From: Anaerosacchariphilus hominis
GTDB lineage: Bacteria; Bacillota; Clostridia; Lachnospirales; Lachnospiraceae
Direction of reading: 5' to 3'
Length of the DNA stretch: 64,000 bases
NCBI RefSeq assembly: GCF_014290175.1
Contig: NZ_JACOOR010000003.1
Location: 124,001 to 188,000, forward strand
Shown here: positions 24,641 through 33,811 of the stretch, piece after piece
How positions within the stretch are numbered: position 1 is the first letter of the stretch
Layout of the letters: each line of letters starts with the position of its first letter
The notes under the pieces: model-generated
Database searches by the model: none
Seen by the model: only the letters and a program-made list of their open reading frames with translations
What the model was told of the DNA's origin: nothing
Made by a program: the position numbers and the translations under genes

Positions 24641-24695
24641 GATAACTTAGATGGTGACACTCACCAAGTTATCCACCAAGTTAGCCATCAAGATT
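24641..24695 (+). pseudogene. Fragment of an AlbA/AAA_4-type ATP-binding regulator gene
   Basis: The plus strand encodes HDNLDGDTHQVIHQVSHQ, matching the hinge region of the gene at 55161-56246 (NLEGDAHQVIHQVTHQ) at both protein and DNA level. Only this hinge is left. In 24700-24900 I see no gene, repeat or clear signal. Confidence 0.55.
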
Positions 24696-24900
24696 CTACG
24701 CCGTCAGCAGCTATATTGCGCCTAATATCCTATTTTCAATTCGCCAAAAGCGAATCCTCCGGAGGCGAGGCAAACATATCATTCTCGCCGCACAGCGTAA
24801 AGAGTCTGTATTTCGTTTCAGTACATCCGATGCCGAAACAGCAGAAGCCTGATATACACCCTCCTCCAGATGCTTACGCAAAAACACATAATATGCCGCT

Positions 24901-25872
24901 TTATCTCAAATACTCCGTAAAGAATGAGTTAAGCTTTTTAAACGGAATGATGTCCATCTGATCGTAAAGGTCGGTGTGGTTTGCACCAGAGATAATGAGC
25001 AATTCCTTGTTATCGCCGGCCAGCTTACTGTATGCCGTCTCACTGAAATAGCGGGAGTGCGCTTTCTCTCCGTGTACCAGCAGCACGGCAGAGCGGATTT
25101 CGCTGCTGTATTGCAAGATCGGCATATTCAGGAACGACAGCGAGGAGGTCACATTCCAGCCGCCGTTGGAGTTCAGGCTGCGGGGATGGTAGCCTCGGGG
25201 GGTCTTGTAGTAGGCGTAATAGTCCTTTACAAACTGCGGTGCGTCCTCCGGCAGCGGATCAACCACGCCGCCCGCCAACGCATAGCTGCCGTTTTTATAG
25301 TCCTCGGTGCGCTGTGCATTCATTGCTTTTCGCTTCTCAAAGCGCGCCTGTTCAGAATCTTCGCTGTCAAAGTAGCCGTTGGCAGTCACACGAGTCATGT
25401 CGTACATGGTCATAGCAGCGGTCGCTTTAATGCGGGTGTCAATGGCGGCGGCATTGAGCGCCATACCGCCCCAGCCGCAGATACCGATGATACCGATGCG
25501 CTCCGGGTCAACGTTCTCCTGCACGGAGAGGAAGTCTACCGCTGCGCAGAAATCCTCGGTATTGATGTCCGGCGAAGCGACATAGCGGGGTGTACCGCCG
25601 CTTTCGCCGGTATAGGACGGGTCGAAGGCAATCGTCAAGAAGCCAAACTCCGCCATTTTCTGTGCATACAGGCCGGAGGACTGCTCCTTTACCGCACCGA
25701 ACGGACCGCTGACGGCAATGGCGGGCAGATTGCCCTCCGCGCCCTTCGGCGTGTACATATCCGCCGCCAGTGTGATGCCGTAGCGGTTGTGAAAGGTCAC
25801 CTTTTTGTGGTCTACCTTGTCACTTTTCGGGAACACCTTATCCCATTCCTGTGTCAGATTCGGTTTTTCCAT
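24901..25872 (-). CDS. Alpha/beta hydrolase, dienelactone-hydrolase-like
   Basis: 323 residues, soluble. Motifs: AIAVSGPFGAVKEQSSG near residue 52, IAFDPSYTGESGG, and the nucleophile elbow GICGWGG, where cysteine takes the place of serine as in dienelactone hydrolases. A candidate acid (LLVHGEKAHSR region) and histidine (SGANHTDLYD) follow. Substrate unknown. It is the last gene of the MerR-controlled divergent operon, 2 bases from the CMD-cupin gene. It may process an oxidised or electrophilic compound. Confidence 0.85.
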   Translation of the reverse strand: MEKPNLTQEWDKVFPKSDKVDHKKVTFHNRYGITLAADMYTPKGAEGNLPAIAVSGPFGAVKEQSSGLYAQKMAEFGFLTIAFDPSYTGESGGTPRYVASPDINTEDFCAAVDFLSVQENVDPERIGIIGICGWGGMALNAAAIDTRIKATAAMTMYDMTRVTANGYFDSEDSEQARFEKRKAMNAQRTEDYKNGSYALAGGVVDPLPEDAPQFVKDYYAYYKTPRGYHPRSLNSNGGWNVTSSLSFLNMPILQYSSEIRSAVLLVHGEKAHSRYFSETAYSKLAGDNKELLIISGANHTDLYDQMDIIPFKKLNSFFTEYLR

Positions 25873-25874
25873 AT

Positions 25875-26639
25875 TCAGACCTCCTTGCCTGTTACCTTAA
25901 GATATACTGTGTTGTCCACGGCTTCCAACCATTCATTGTAGGTTTCATCCCCTGGAACCTCTACCGCCAGGTGAGAGAACCAGCTATCCGGTGCTGCGCC
26001 ATGCCAGTGCTTTACGCCAACAGGAATATTTACTACACTGCCGGGACGCAGCTCCTGTGCCGGTTTGCCCCATTCCTGATAGTAACCTCGTCCGGCCACG
26101 CAGACGAGGATCTGTCCGCCGCCGCTTTTGGCATGATGAATATGCCAGTTGTTGCGGCAGCCGGGTTCAAAGGTCACATTGTAAATACCGACTTGCTGCG
26201 TAGAAAGTGGTGCGAGATAGCTTTGTCCGATAAAATATTTCGCAAAGGCGTCAGTGGGTGCGCCGATGGGAAAGACCATTTCATTCTGATGCTTGGCTTT
26301 TGCATCGGCGGCGTCGTCTTCCGCCCATACCTCCTTTGCCATACGGAAAGCCGCCCATGCCTTGGGCCAGCCCGCATAAAATGCCGCATGAGTCAGAATC
26401 TCCGCAATTTCCGTTTTGGTCACGCCGTTGTTCTTTGCGGTTGTCAGATGGTACTGAAAGGACGAATCCGTCAGTCCCTGTGCCATCAGCGCCACCACTG
26501 TTACAATGCTGCGGTCCCGCAGGGAAAGCTTGTCTTCCCTGCTCCACACCTGTCCGAACAGCACATCATCATTCAATTCCGCAAATTTGAGAGCAAATTC
26601 CCCCAGAGCTTTTCTGCCTGCCGTTTGTTTGATTGCCAT
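25875..26639 (-). CDS. Carboxymuconolactone decarboxylase-like domain fused to a cupin
   Basis: 254 residues. Residues 1 to about 110 are a CMD/AhpD-like helical domain (LSLRDRSIVTVVALMAQG, KTEIAEILTHAAFYAGWPKAWAAF). Residues about 140-250 are a cupin with intact metal ligands (FEPGCRNNWHIHHAKSGGGQ, VGVKHWHGA). The CMD part lacks a visible CxxC peroxidase motif. Such fusions are common in Firmicutes near MerR regulators and flavodoxins; their reaction is not established. RBS AAGGAGG lies inside the end of the truncated flavodoxin gene. Confidence 0.88.
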   Translation of the reverse strand: MAIKQTAGRKALGEFALKFAELNDDVLFGQVWSREDKLSLRDRSIVTVVALMAQGLTDSSFQYHLTTAKNNGVTKTEIAEILTHAAFYAGWPKAWAAFRMAKEVWAEDDAADAKAKHQNEMVFPIGAPTDAFAKYFIGQSYLAPLSTQQVGIYNVTFEPGCRNNWHIHHAKSGGGQILVCVAGRGYYQEWGKPAQELRPGSVVNIPVGVKHWHGAAPDSWFSHLAVEVPGDETYNEWLEAVDNTVYLKVTGKEV

Positions 26640-26642
26640 AGC

Positions 26643-26780
26643 TCACACCTCCTTGCGCAGATATACGGTTTCTACCTGATTGCCTGCCTCCCGTGCGCCC
26701 TTGGCAAATGCTGTCGCCAGCGTTTCGGAGTTGCCGCCCTTACGGGGACTTAAGGAAATGATTAGTACCTTTTTATTCAT
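26643..26780 (-). CDS. Truncated flavodoxin-family (NADPH-dependent FMN reductase-like) protein
   Basis: 45 codons starting MNKKVLIISLSPRKGGNSET, the classical FMN phosphate-binding loop (SPRKGGNS), and ending VETVYLRKEV-stop. Full-length homologues have about 180-200 residues. The frame ends exactly within the RBS of the next gene (AAGGAGGTG-TGA), which suggests an internal deletion joined the 5' end of the gene to the downstream cistron. AAGGAG precedes its own ATG, so the short peptide is probably still translated. Confidence 0.7.
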   Translation of the reverse strand: MNKKVLIISLSPRKGGNSETLATAFAKGAREAGNQVETVYLRKEV

Positions 26781-26823
26781 CGTAGAACACTCCTTGCATT
26801 TTTATATTCTTTGTGTTATTCTC

Positions 26824-26854
26824 ATAGTAATACCTAAACCTGACTTTAGGTCAA
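26824..26854 (-). promoter_or_regulatory. MerR-type promoter with 19-bp spacer
   Basis: On the minus strand TTGACC (26849-26854) and TACTAT (26824-26829) are 19 bases apart, the over-long spacer typical of MerR-activated promoters. The spacer holds the dyad ACCTAAA...TTTAGGT. It drives the truncated-flavodoxin/CMD-cupin/hydrolase operon, and the divergent merR gene begins 33 bases away. Confidence 0.85.
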
Positions 26855-26886
26855 GATATTTTTTGAAAATTTTGGGAGGGAAATTT

Positions 26887-27324
26887 ATGTATTCAATTGG
26901 ACAGGTGGCAGAGATGTTCGGATTGCCTATCTCCACGCTGCGCTATTATGATAAACAGGGACTTTTTCCGAACATGGAACGGGTGTCCGGCATCCGCAAA
27001 TTCGGTGACACGGAGATTGAAGCACTCCGGGTCATTGAATGTCTGAAAAAGGCTGGCATGGAGATCAAGGACATCCGGCAATTCATGGATTGGTGTGTGG
27101 AAGGGCCGTCCACCTACCCACAACGCAAGGCACTGTTTGAGGAACAACGGTCGCACATGGAGGCAGAGCTTGAGCAGATGAACCGGACGCTGGATATGCT
27201 GAAATTCAAATGCTGGTACTATGAGCAGGCAATCAAAGACGGCAGTGAGGACAGACTAAAGTCACTGATTCCTGACCGCTTGCCGGAGGAAATCCGAAAA
27301 GCATATGAAAATGCGCATAGCTAA
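26887..27324 (+). CDS. MerR-family transcriptional regulator
   Basis: 145 residues from the ATG at 26887, with GGGAGG upstream. Residues 1-70 form the MerR winged helix (YSIGQVAEMFGLPISTLRYYDKQGL, GIRKFGDTEIEALRVIECLKKAG), then a dimerisation coiled coil (residues about 80-115) and a short C-terminal region. No metal-binding cysteine cluster is present, so it is more like regulators of organic or electrophile stress. The dyad in the 19-bp spacer next to it is the expected target. Confidence 0.92.
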   Translation: MYSIGQVAEMFGLPISTLRYYDKQGLFPNMERVSGIRKFGDTEIEALRVIECLKKAGMEIKDIRQFMDWCVEGPSTYPQRKALFEEQRSHMEAELEQMNRTLDMLKFKCWYYEQAIKDGSEDRLKSLIPDRLPEEIRKAYENAHS

Positions 27325-27359
27325 CCTTTCCCGTACTATGTATCGTCTGATTCAGAGCA

Positions 27360-27388
27360 AAAAATACCCCGTTGGTTTCCCAACGAGG
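27360..27388 (-). terminator. Terminator of the ECF/ABC operon
   Basis: Minus strand CCTCGTTGG-GAAA-CCAACGGGG followed by TATTTTTT. It lies about 200 bases after the EcfA gene end; the plus strand lacks a T-run, so it mainly serves the minus-strand operon. 27389-27589 shows nothing recognisable. Confidence 0.7.
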
Positions 27389-27589
27389 CATGTGATGCTT
27401 GCAGATAGACAAATTGCTTGCTTCTACACGCATTTACCCTTCTCTCGTATAATAAAAAAGAAGGAAGTGCAGCTAATGTTAACATTCGTTAATTAAAGCA
27501 GCCAGGCTTTTCTTCAAGCGCATATAGCGTGGAACAGAATCATGTCGGACAGTTCATCTGCAAGTTGGATTCCTTTTCTTGCTACAGGA

Positions 27590-28981
27590 TTAAATCACCG
27601 TCCCGTTCTCGATACAAACAATATGATCGCAGCAGCGCTGAATCAACTCCGGGTCGTGGGTCACGATCAGCACGGTCTGGTTGCCTTTCAGAGAAGAAAG
27701 CAACGCCGCCGTTTGCTCCATGTGGCGGAAGTCAAGACCGCTGGTAGGCTCGTCAAAGATCAGGATCTCTTTTCCAGCCAGAATGGCAGACGCAATGGCT
27801 ACCCGCTGCTTTTGTCCACCGGACAGGCTCATGGGATGGCGTTCCCGCAGATGGGACAGATCCAGCATCTCCAAAACACGTTCAACATCTGAACTATTTT
27901 CCGACCGCATCCCAAGCTGGACTTCGTCAGCTACTGTTTCGCAGAACAGTTGGTGGTTCACATCCTGCATGACCATGTAGCAGTTTTTCAGCAGCTGTTT
28001 GTTTTTCCAAAGCTGTCCGTTTATCTTGACCTGCCCTTTGAACTTCTTCTCCAGTCCGCACAGGCAGCGGGAAAAGGTGGACTTGCCCGCACCATTGGGA
28101 CCGACAAGCGCAATAATACCGTCCAAAGGCAGGGAAAGATGAGGAATATTCAGCACCGGTGTTCCATCGTAAGAAAAGCAAAAGTTTTGCAGCTGCATCG
28201 TTTCGGTTTCCGGAACACTGTTCTGTACCGGTGCTATCTTCTCATCGCGCAAGGATCGAAGTCCCATTTGATGAAGCTGTTCTGTGGAATACTGTGCAAA
28301 TGCCTGCATAGAAAGGTCGAAAGCTACCTGTCCATCCTTCATGCAGATCACCCGGTCACAGAGATCGCGGAGCCACGACAGCCGGTGCTCCGCGATCACA
28401 ATGGTCTTACCTTCCGCTTTCCATCCGAGCAGTGTCTGCTTCAGCTCCTCAATAGCGTGAACGTCCAGATTGGAGGTAGGCTCATCCAGCACCATCACCT
28501 CCGGGCGCAGAGCCGAAACGGAGGCGCAGGAAATCTTCTGCTTTTCTCCGCCAGAGAGTTCAAAGATGCTGCGCCCTAACAGTTTTTCTATGTTTAGCTC
28601 CCTCGCTGCTTCGTCTACACGGGAGAGTATCTCGTCTTCCAGCATTCCCATGTTCTCGCAGCCAAAGGCCAGCTCACTGGTGGTGTCCACGCAGAAAAAC
28701 TGACTGCGGGGGTTCTGGAACACGCTGCCGACGATTCTTGCCGTGTCGTAAAGCTCGGCCTCCGTCACATTCAGGCCATTTACCATGGCACATCCTTCCA
28801 TCTTACCCTCATAGAAATGTGGGATCAGGCCGTTGATCAGGCGGGTAACGGTCGTCTTTCCGCTGCCGGACTCGCCGCAGAGAAGAACACATTCGCCTTC
28901 GGCAATGGTCAGGGATACATTTTTCAGGGATGGTTTTTCTGCATTTTCATGCTGAAAGCTGACTTTTTTGATCTCGATCAT
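27590..28981 (-). CDS. ECF transporter ATPase, two fused ABC domains (EcfA-A')
   Basis: 463 residues from the ATG at 28981, which overlaps the EcfT stop (ATGA) and follows GGAGGG. Domain 1 has CGESGSGKTTV, LSGGEKQKISCA and VMVLDEPTSNLD; domain 2 has VGPNGAGKSTF, LSGGQKQRVAIA and ILIFDEPTSGLD. Both are therefore catalytically complete. It powers the EcfT/MptD module encoded just upstream. Fused A-A' ATPases of this type occur in dedicated ECF systems. Confidence 0.92.
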   Translation of the reverse strand: MIEIKKVSFQHENAEKPSLKNVSLTIAEGECVLLCGESGSGKTTVTRLINGLIPHFYEGKMEGCAMVNGLNVTEAELYDTARIVGSVFQNPRSQFFCVDTTSELAFGCENMGMLEDEILSRVDEAARELNIEKLLGRSIFELSGGEKQKISCASVSALRPEVMVLDEPTSNLDVHAIEELKQTLLGWKAEGKTIVIAEHRLSWLRDLCDRVICMKDGQVAFDLSMQAFAQYSTEQLHQMGLRSLRDEKIAPVQNSVPETETMQLQNFCFSYDGTPVLNIPHLSLPLDGIIALVGPNGAGKSTFSRCLCGLEKKFKGQVKINGQLWKNKQLLKNCYMVMQDVNHQLFCETVADEVQLGMRSENSSDVERVLEMLDLSHLRERHPMSLSGGQKQRVAIASAILAGKEILIFDEPTSGLDFRHMEQTAALLSSLKGNQTVLIVTHDPELIQRCCDHIVCIENGTVI

Positions 28982-29709
28982 AGAACCCTCCCCATGATCC
29001 AAACCGCATAAGGGATCAGACAAACTACAAACAGAAGATAGTCCTGTATATGAAAGCCGATTTTGCAGATGTTGGTTCGCTTCGCCTCGCCGCCAAGTCC
29101 ACGGGTTAGTGCCGCGGCAGACAGCTCCTCACCGATCTTCACGCAGCAGGTCATCAGCGGCACCAATCGGTATTCCAGCATTTTTCCCACATTCTTTCCG
29201 CCCATGTAAATTCCCCGCATCCGCATTGCGGCATTGATGGAGGCTGCCTCATCCATGACCGTGGGAAAAAATCGAAACATGACGGACAGTGGAATGATGA
29301 TCTTTTCACTCAGGTGCAGGCGCAGCATAACGGCAGTGAACTCGCTGACCGTGGTAGTGGAAACCAGATAACCGCCCATCGCGATCCCCGGCAGGAAGCG
29401 GGAGAGCATTCCGCTGCACCCCAGGAGGATGAAATTGACTGCCCCCTTGGTCAGTGGGACAAGCTGCGTATAGGTCAGCCAGGACAGCAGGTAGACGAGC
29501 AGATAGGTTGCCGCCCCTTTCCACTTTTTTGCGCTCAACATCAGCACAGCGGGCATGGCACAGAGGATGGGGACGAGAGGTTCCACACTCCCGCCCCCGG
29601 CAGACCCCAACACGAACAGGGCGATGTCGAAGAGCATCACCAGCTTCGTCCTGGGGTCCAGCACCAAACCTCTGTTTTGAATGCTGGCCTGCAGGATTCC
29701 CCGAGCCAT
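28978..29709 (-). CDS. ECF transporter transmembrane coupling protein EcfT
   Basis: 243 residues from the ATG at 29709, which overlaps the S-component stop (TGATG). Several membrane helices are visible in the first 130 residues. The coupling-helix motifs follow: AAMRMRGIY and AAALTRGLGG, matching the two Ala-Arg-Gly-type motifs that contact the ATPases. Both flanking overlaps indicate strict co-translation. Confidence 0.9.
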   Translation of the reverse strand: MARGILQASIQNRGLVLDPRTKLVMLFDIALFVLGSAGGGSVEPLVPILCAMPAVLMLSAKKWKGAATYLLVYLLSWLTYTQLVPLTKGAVNFILLGCSGMLSRFLPGIAMGGYLVSTTTVSEFTAVMLRLHLSEKIIIPLSVMFRFFPTVMDEAASINAAMRMRGIYMGGKNVGKMLEYRLVPLMTCCVKIGEELSAAALTRGLGGEAKRTNICKIGFHIQDYLLFVVCLIPYAVWIMGRVL

Positions 29710-30293
29710 CAGACGATGCCCGCCTTGACAAAGTGCTTTTTCAACAGCGCCTTGCCCAACAGTGCGCCCAGCATACCGCACACAAAGGCGGCTATGATCA
29801 ACACGGGAGCCGTCCAGGGCTGCATGATGTTTCCCAGCGTATTGATATATTCTGCGCCAAAGCTCTGGCGGGTGGAGAAATAGCCCTCCCTGTCGATATA
29901 CAGCGGCAGATAGTTACCAAACAGAAGAACGCAGAAGGTTCCATAGCTGAGAATGCTTTTCTTCCCACTGGCGTAGCTGCCGCTTTTTGCGATCAGGTCA
30001 GCCAGAAAGCCGAACACTACGCCAAAGAGAATAGGCCAGAATCCCATACCGGTGACGCATAGATAAATACCAACAATGGTCGCCATAATGGTGATCATTC
30101 CGAACTTCTTGACCTTGGTATAGAACAGCATCATGGGAACGCCGAGGATGATCGGTACGATCACCGTCAGCATGGGCATCATGATAGGAATATATCCTAA
30201 CATGGAAATACAAGTCATTAAGACACAGTAGATCGCTGCGTAAATGCCAATGTTAATCAAGTCTTTTCCTTTGAGTTTCTGATTGTTTTTCAT
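29709..30293 (-). CDS. MptD-family ECF transporter substrate-binding (S) component
   Basis: 194 residues with about six hydrophobic segments (GIYAAIYCVLMTCISMLGY; VIVPIILGVPMMLFY; ITIMATIVGIYLCVTGMGF; and three more), short loops and a basic N-terminus (KNNQKLKGKDLINIG). It matches the MptD-like S components as I recall them; the ligand is not known. It is encoded between the exporter-type ABC pair and EcfT, which hints that both transport systems handle the same compound. Confidence 0.85.
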   Translation of the reverse strand: MKNNQKLKGKDLINIGIYAAIYCVLMTCISMLGYIPIMMPMLTVIVPIILGVPMMLFYTKVKKFGMITIMATIVGIYLCVTGMGFWPILFGVVFGFLADLIAKSGSYASGKKSILSYGTFCVLLFGNYLPLYIDREGYFSTRQSFGAEYINTLGNIMQPWTAPVLIIAAFVCGMLGALLGKALLKKHFVKAGIV

Positions 30294-30310
30294 CGCTATT
30301 TCCTCCTTCT

Positions 30311-32044
30311 TTATACCTTCCAGCCCACAGCCTGTTCACGAGATTCCACAAACCGACGATAGATACCGCCTTGCTCCATGAGCTGCTCGTGCGTGCCGCT
30401 TTGGGCGATTCGGCCTTTGTCGATGACCAAAATGTTATCCGCGTGGCGGACGGTTTTCAGCCTGTGGGCAATCATCAGAATGGTCTTTTCTTTTGTCAGG
30501 GCTTCAATGGCAGCGGTTAGCTCCTGCTCGCTTTCCGGGTCTACATTCGCAGTCGCTTCGTCCAGGATGATGATAGGAGCATCCTTCATAATGGCTCTGG
30601 CAATGGAAATACGCTGCTTCTCTCCGCCGGAGAGACTGGCCCCACCCTCACCGATGACCGTATCATAACCATCCGGCAATGCCATAATGAAATCATGGCA
30701 ACAGGCTTTCCTGGACGCCTCGATGACCTTTTCCATAGGAGCATCCGACTGGCCGAAGCGAATGTTATTGGCAATGGTATCCTGGAACAGATACACGCTC
30801 TGGAACACAAAACTGAAATTGCGCATCAGACTGTCCATGCTGTATTCCCGTACATCCACACCGCCAATCTTCACGCATCCCTTGTCCACATCCCAGAATC
30901 GGGAAATCAGATGGCAAAGGGTGGTCTTTCCTCCACCGGAAGGGCCGACGATTGCTGTGGTGGTGTGTTGCGGAATATGGATGGATACCCCATCAATGAT
31001 CTTTCGCTTGTCATAGGAAAACTCTGCGTTTTCCACATCGATGTCATAGCTGGAGGGAATGATATCCTTTCCGTCAATGTCCATCGTGGGCATATCCAGC
31101 ACCGCCTGCGCCTTGCCCACATACAAATCCACATTGCGCAGCAGAGCGGAATAGTTGCCCGCCGTGTCCAGCGCACCAAACAGGATGAACGCCGCAAGGA
31201 TCATGACCACAGCATTCAGCAGTTCCATCGTTCCGTTCAAGTAAAATGCCACGGATATAATGGCCACCACCACGCCGAGGAGCTTGGCCGTAAGGTTTTG
31301 CAGAAACATAATGGGTACAAAAGCCATTTCAGCCTTGGTATTCGCCGCGCTGTTTTCATCAATGGCTTCATTCAAAGCCCTGCTCTTTTTCCCTGTCAGA
31401 TTGTAGGCCTTAACCTCTGCAATGCCCTGAACATACTCCAGCACCTTTTCCACCAACTTGCGGTCAGAGGAATCCTTGAGCGGTGCAATCGTTTTGGATT
31501 TCTTTTGGAGCAGCGAGTTGATGGCAAAGTACAGCAATACACCCAAAACGGCGATGCCGCCGATTCGCAGGTCAAAAAGAAGGATCATAAGGACTACGAA
31601 GATGGTGGTCAGGATTCCCTGCGTCACCATCATGACCACACGGGTCGCCACATCCGCCAACGCTTCCATACTGTTAGTGGCAACTGAGGTGATGTAGCCA
31701 AGGCTGTTTCGATTAAAATATCCCATAGGCAGATACTTCAAATGCTCGGCGATTTCAATGCGCTTGTCTGCGCAGGTACCATAGCCCGCCTCGCACTGAA
31801 GCATGGTGGAACGGTAATTCGCAAAGGCGTTGCCCGCTACGCTCAGCAGCATGATGTCGAAGGAGAGCAGGATGTGCTGTACGGTCAGATCACCCGACAG
31901 TACCCCGTGCAGAGTCACGGCGATGGCCGGGATTTTCATAGCCTCAAAGATGGCTTTCAGTACTCCAAGGAAAATGGAGCGGATAAATTTGTGCCGGTTT
32001 TCTTTTCCGCTGAACGTAAAGAACCGTCTGAATATCTGGATCAT
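30311..32044 (-). CDS. Exporter-fold ABC half-transporter (second of pair)
   Basis: 577 residues from the ATG at 32044, overlapping the preceding gene's stop. A six-helix membrane domain (about 1-310) precedes an ABC domain with VGPSGGGKTT, LSGGEKQRISIA and IIILDEATANVD, then the H-loop MIAHRLKT. All catalytic residues are present. It would pair with the product of 32041-33804 as a heterodimer. Similar AraC/ABC/ABC sets (YbtPQ, IrtAB type) import metal-siderophore complexes despite the exporter fold, so direction cannot be assumed. Confidence 0.9.
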   Translation of the reverse strand: MIQIFRRFFTFSGKENRHKFIRSIFLGVLKAIFEAMKIPAIAVTLHGVLSGDLTVQHILLSFDIMLLSVAGNAFANYRSTMLQCEAGYGTCADKRIEIAEHLKYLPMGYFNRNSLGYITSVATNSMEALADVATRVVMMVTQGILTTIFVVLMILLFDLRIGGIAVLGVLLYFAINSLLQKKSKTIAPLKDSSDRKLVEKVLEYVQGIAEVKAYNLTGKKSRALNEAIDENSAANTKAEMAFVPIMFLQNLTAKLLGVVVAIISVAFYLNGTMELLNAVVMILAAFILFGALDTAGNYSALLRNVDLYVGKAQAVLDMPTMDIDGKDIIPSSYDIDVENAEFSYDKRKIIDGVSIHIPQHTTTAIVGPSGGGKTTLCHLISRFWDVDKGCVKIGGVDVREYSMDSLMRNFSFVFQSVYLFQDTIANNIRFGQSDAPMEKVIEASRKACCHDFIMALPDGYDTVIGEGGASLSGGEKQRISIARAIMKDAPIIILDEATANVDPESEQELTAAIEALTKEKTILMIAHRLKTVRHADNILVIDKGRIAQSGTHEQLMEQGGIYRRFVESREQAVGWKV

Positions 32045-33804
32045 TCCTGCGCACCTCCTTCCACGGTGTCCCGAACGGAGATATGAGAACGCCACATCTG
32101 GGCATACAATTCATCCTGTGCCAGCAACTCCTCATGCGTTCCACTGGTACGAATTTTTCCGTCCTCTACCACAAAGATCTGGTCGCTGTTTGTGATGGTA
32201 GACAGGCGGTGAGCGATCACGATCAAGGTCTTGCCCTTGGTCAGCTTTGCCACCGCCGATTGAATCATGGCTTCGTTTTCCGGGTCAGTAAAAGCAGTGG
32301 CTTCATCCAGAATAATAATGGGCGCGTTTTTCAACATAGCTCTGGCAATGGCGATCCGCTGCCGCTCACCACCGGAGAGATGCCCGCCTGCGCCGCCGAC
32401 CACGGTATCGTAGCCATTTTCAAGGCCCAGGATAAACGCATGGCATCCACATGCTTTGGCCGCTTCCATCACCTCAGCATCGGTGGCGTTCTGCTTGCCC
32501 ATGCGGATATTTTCCATAACTGTGGTATCAAAAAGAAAGTTGTCCTGGGATACATAGGCAATATAGCGATGATAGTCCTCCTGCGTCAGCTTCCGTATAT
32601 CCACGCCGCCTAGGGTAATACTGCCGCCGCTTACATCCCACAGCGATGCGACCAGCCTGGCGATCGTGGATTTTCCGCTGCCGGAGGGCCCAACCAGGGC
32701 ATTGACGGTACCCTCTCTGATCTCCAGATTGATACCGTGAAGCACTTCCTTCTCGTGATATCCGAAGGTCACATCTTTGAGCTTAATATCCTTGGACTGA
32801 GGCTGGCTGGCAGATGTGTCCGGCCGCTTCATGTCCTCCAACGTCAGCAGAGATGTCACCTCACCGATGATGGTACTCAGCTTTGCAAGATCATCGCCGT
32901 AAGACATGACGGTGATGAGCGGTGCGATCAGGCCAACGGAAAAAAGAATGACCTGAATGAAAGTACCTGCGTCCAGCGTCCCAGCTCGGAATAGCAGACC
33001 GCCGATGGGAAGCACTGCGATCATGGTAGCCGGGAAGATAGACATGGCAAGGCAGAAATAGATATTGCACCTCCGCATCCACTCCACATAGCAGCTTGCG
33101 CCCTCTTTCGCCGCCACCACAAATTTATCGTAGGAGCTTTGCGCCTTACCGAAGGCTTTGATGACCTCGATGCCGTTGATATATTCCACGGCAGTATCAT
33201 TGAGAATTTTTGTCTTATTTATGGTATTCTGATAGCTTTCCTCATAGTCACGGGTCATGAGGGCATAGCAGCCAAAACCAATCGGAACCGTTGCCAATAC
33301 CGCCAACGCCATCCGCCAATCCAGAATAAACAAATACACCAAAAGAGCGATAGGCACCAGCAGATTGGATGTAAACTCCGGTATGATATGTGCCATAGTC
33401 GTTTCGATGCTGTCAATACGCTCCACCAGTACATTTTTGATGGAGCCGGAGGGGATGTCCAGCACCGTGCCCAAAGGCACACGGGAGAGTTTCGCGCAGA
33501 CCCGCTTGCGTATGGTGCCCAGCACAGCGAAGGTTGCTTTATGAGAGAGTGTGGTGGAAATGCTATGAAATCCGCAGTGCCCCAACCACAGGACTGCCAT
33601 AACAAGACAGTTTTTTATGTATATGCTCATGTCCCTGCATCCACCCAGGAGATCTGAGATGATGCCTGCCATCACAAAATAGGGCAAAATGCCGCAGACC
33701 ACGCCACAAACCGCGCTTAGAACGCTGAGCACGTATTGCGGTCGATGTTGTCCTGCAAAATCCCATATCCACGATGGCACGGAGCGTCTTGATTGTTTTT
33801 CCAT
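32041..33804 (-). CDS. Exporter-fold ABC half-transporter (first of pair)
   Basis: 587 residues from the ATG at 33804 (MEKQSRRSVPSWIWDFAGQH), with AGGAGG upstream. The membrane domain occupies about 1-320 (YVLSVLSAVCGVVCGILPYF at the first helix). The ABC domain has VGPSGSGKSTIA, LSGGERQRIAIA and IIILDEATAFTD, and ends with the H-loop VIAHRLST. It starts 7 bases after the AraC gene, so regulator and transporter are in one operon. Confidence 0.9.
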   Translation of the reverse strand: MEKQSRRSVPSWIWDFAGQHRPQYVLSVLSAVCGVVCGILPYFVMAGIISDLLGGCRDMSIYIKNCLVMAVLWLGHCGFHSISTTLSHKATFAVLGTIRKRVCAKLSRVPLGTVLDIPSGSIKNVLVERIDSIETTMAHIIPEFTSNLLVPIALLVYLFILDWRMALAVLATVPIGFGCYALMTRDYEESYQNTINKTKILNDTAVEYINGIEVIKAFGKAQSSYDKFVVAAKEGASCYVEWMRRCNIYFCLAMSIFPATMIAVLPIGGLLFRAGTLDAGTFIQVILFSVGLIAPLITVMSYGDDLAKLSTIIGEVTSLLTLEDMKRPDTSASQPQSKDIKLKDVTFGYHEKEVLHGINLEIREGTVNALVGPSGSGKSTIARLVASLWDVSGGSITLGGVDIRKLTQEDYHRYIAYVSQDNFLFDTTVMENIRMGKQNATDAEVMEAAKACGCHAFILGLENGYDTVVGGAGGHLSGGERQRIAIARAMLKNAPIIILDEATAFTDPENEAMIQSAVAKLTKGKTLIVIAHRLSTITNSDQIFVVEDGKIRTSGTHEELLAQDELYAQMWRSHISVRDTVEGGAQE

Positions 33805-33811
33805 GGTTTTC

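Noticed and set aside
27325..27589. A small gene between merR and the ECF ATPase
   Set aside because: The short frames have no RBS or recognisable sequence; only a terminator is supported.
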